Assembly (NCBI GenBank): GCA_964370675.1
Contig: CAYJKC010000001.1
Span: 1-64,000, forward strand
Source of the DNA: CAYJAD01 sp964370675
GTDB lineage: Bacteria > Desulfobacterota > Desulfovibrionia > Desulfovibrionales > Desulfovibrionaceae
Direction of reading: 5' to 3'
DNA: 64,000 nucleotides
Part shown: in pieces, positions 63,538 through 64,000 of the stretch
Layout of the letters: each line of letters opens with the position of its first letter
How positions within the stretch are numbered: the stretch's first letter is position 1
Notes under the pieces: generated by a model
Told to the model about the DNA's origin: nothing
Databases searched by the model: none
The model's input: only the letters and a program-made list of their open reading frames with translations
Made by a program: the position numbers and the translations under genes

Positions 63538-64000
63538 TTATTTCTTGTATAAATTACTGTTTTTATATTCGTTATCTAAATCAAAAATACGCCGCACAAT
63601 ATTAATGCGCGGAGCAGTACCTTCTTCTGACATGGTTCCACGTTTCAAAAAAGCAATGGGGGCATGGTTTAGCTTTCTGGTTAGAGCTGTAGTCATGGTT
63701 TCTAAGGCTTCGCGCGTTTTGTCATCCACAGGACCAAGCCGCTTTAAGGTGCGCTGCAACTCCTCTGCTGCCAATGTATCAGCTCGTTGAATGATATCTA
63801 CAATGGTTGGCTGCACATCTAAATGTCTTAACCAATAACAAAAAAGATCCACTTCATCATCAACAATATGCGCAGCTTTCAAAGCTTCATCACGTCGTCC
63901 GGCTAAATTTTCCTCTACTACTTCTTTTAAATCATCAATATCATAAAGATAAATATTTTCAAGTCCATTTACGTCAGGATCAATATCGCGAGGAACAGCA
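63538..64000 (-). CDS. hemA: Glutamyl-tRNA reductase, C-terminal part (partial)
   Basis: First step of C5 heme/tetrapyrrole synthesis: reduces Glu-tRNA to glutamate-1-semialdehyde with NADPH. Only the last ~153 residues are in the window; the N-terminus lies beyond base 64000. AVPRDIDPDVNGLENIYLYDIDDL is the end of the NADPH domain; the rest (FCYWLRHLDVQPTIVDIIQRAD) is the C-terminal dimerisation helix bundle. First known gene of the hemA-unknown-tilS unit. Confidence 0.9.
   Translation of the reverse strand, partial: AVPRDIDPDVNGLENIYLYDIDDLKEVVEENLAGRRDEALKAAHIVDDEVDLFCYWLRHLDVQPTIVDIIQRADTLAAEELQRTLKRLGPVDDKTREALETMTTALTRKLNHAPIAFLKRGTMSEEGTAPRINIVRRIFDLDNEYKNSNLYKK

Noticed and set aside
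1..64000. CRISPR array, prophage or integrated plasmid
   Set aside because: No regular short repeats with unique spacers, no phage structural genes and no integrase beside the tRNA. xerC is of chromosomal type.

Overview
The window is a stretch of AT-rich bacterial chromosome with dense, mostly single-copy housekeeping genes. There is no plasmid, prophage or CRISPR signature. The gene content suggests a Gram-negative delta-type bacterium, most likely a Desulfovibrionaceae relative. Pointers are a manganese-dependent family II pyrophosphatase, a DUF465 gene in front of ilvB-ilvN-ilvC, a RACo-type ferredoxin/ASKHA protein beside an Rsm22-like protein, a yicC-remA-gmk-pyrF-recJ gene string, FliM, lipoproteins and heptosyltransferase-type enzymes. 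The taxonomic call is inference from gene content and order. A run of 10 N inside recJ (40088-40097) is an assembly gap.

Layout. 1-8.1 kb: end of a PspF-like sigma-54 activator, ppaC, a BaiN-type flavoprotein, a DHH phosphoesterase, then a leftward set (YkgJ-type, DUF533, ComF, flavodoxin-type reductase, metallo-beta-lactamase fold). 8.1-13.7 kb: ilvC, ilvN, ilvB, DUF465, YggT, a HAD phosphatase and a coupled unknown gene, all leftward. 14-21.2 kb, mostly rightward: tatA, an ACT-domain protein, an Hpt protein, an NlpC/P60 lipoprotein (leftward), a glycosyltransferase, a ComFB-like protein and a large GAF/degenerate-GGDEF/TPR protein. 21.2-27 kb: a phosphodiesterase-type enzyme facing a four-gene rightward operon (secreted protein, membrane GT2, MacB-type permease, and an ABC ATPase fused to a glycosyltransferase). 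This operon is the most distinctive system in the window. 27-33.8 kb: tRNA-Arg(ACG), secreted nuclease, DHFR-like protein, two LysE-family exporters around a metallophosphoesterase, AMIN protein, S41 protease. 33.9-39 kb: fliM, then RACo, Rsm22 and a lone OppD-type ATPase. 39-44.6 kb: leftward yicC-remA-gmk-pyrF-TPR-recJ-zinc-ribbon string. 44.7-52 kb: FmdB, DJ-1/PfpI, glucokinase, a small conserved protein, GluQRS, NUDIX, nadE, a secreted nitroreductase. 52-58 kb: xerC, GGDEF, HDOD, small unknown, dprA, cpoB. 58.5-64 kb: orphan membrane protein, two glycosyltransferases, tilS, small unknown, and the C-terminus of hemA.

The gene-free stretches are not all empty. Those at 15.24-15.48, 51.02-51.44 and 47.18-47.22 kb share conserved blocks and hairpins of one interspersed repeat family. 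A 217-bp element at 45825-46041 has perfect 16-bp terminal inverted repeats and looks like a MITE. It shares a 12-mer with the repeat family. Two genes (18772 and 48879) have a -10 box six bases before the ATG and no ribosome binding site, with the same 12 bases ACTATTGCCATG, which suggests leaderless mRNAs.

Functionally the window joins branched-chain amino acid synthesis, nucleotide and cofactor genes (pyrF, gmk, nadE, hemA), translation (tilS, gluQRS, tRNA-Arg), envelope and glycan genes (several glycosyltransferases, NlpC/P60, CpoB, S41 protease, TatA), signalling (Hpt, GGDEF, HDOD, sigma-54 activator) and DNA-uptake or recombination genes (comF, comFB-like, dprA, xerC, recJ).
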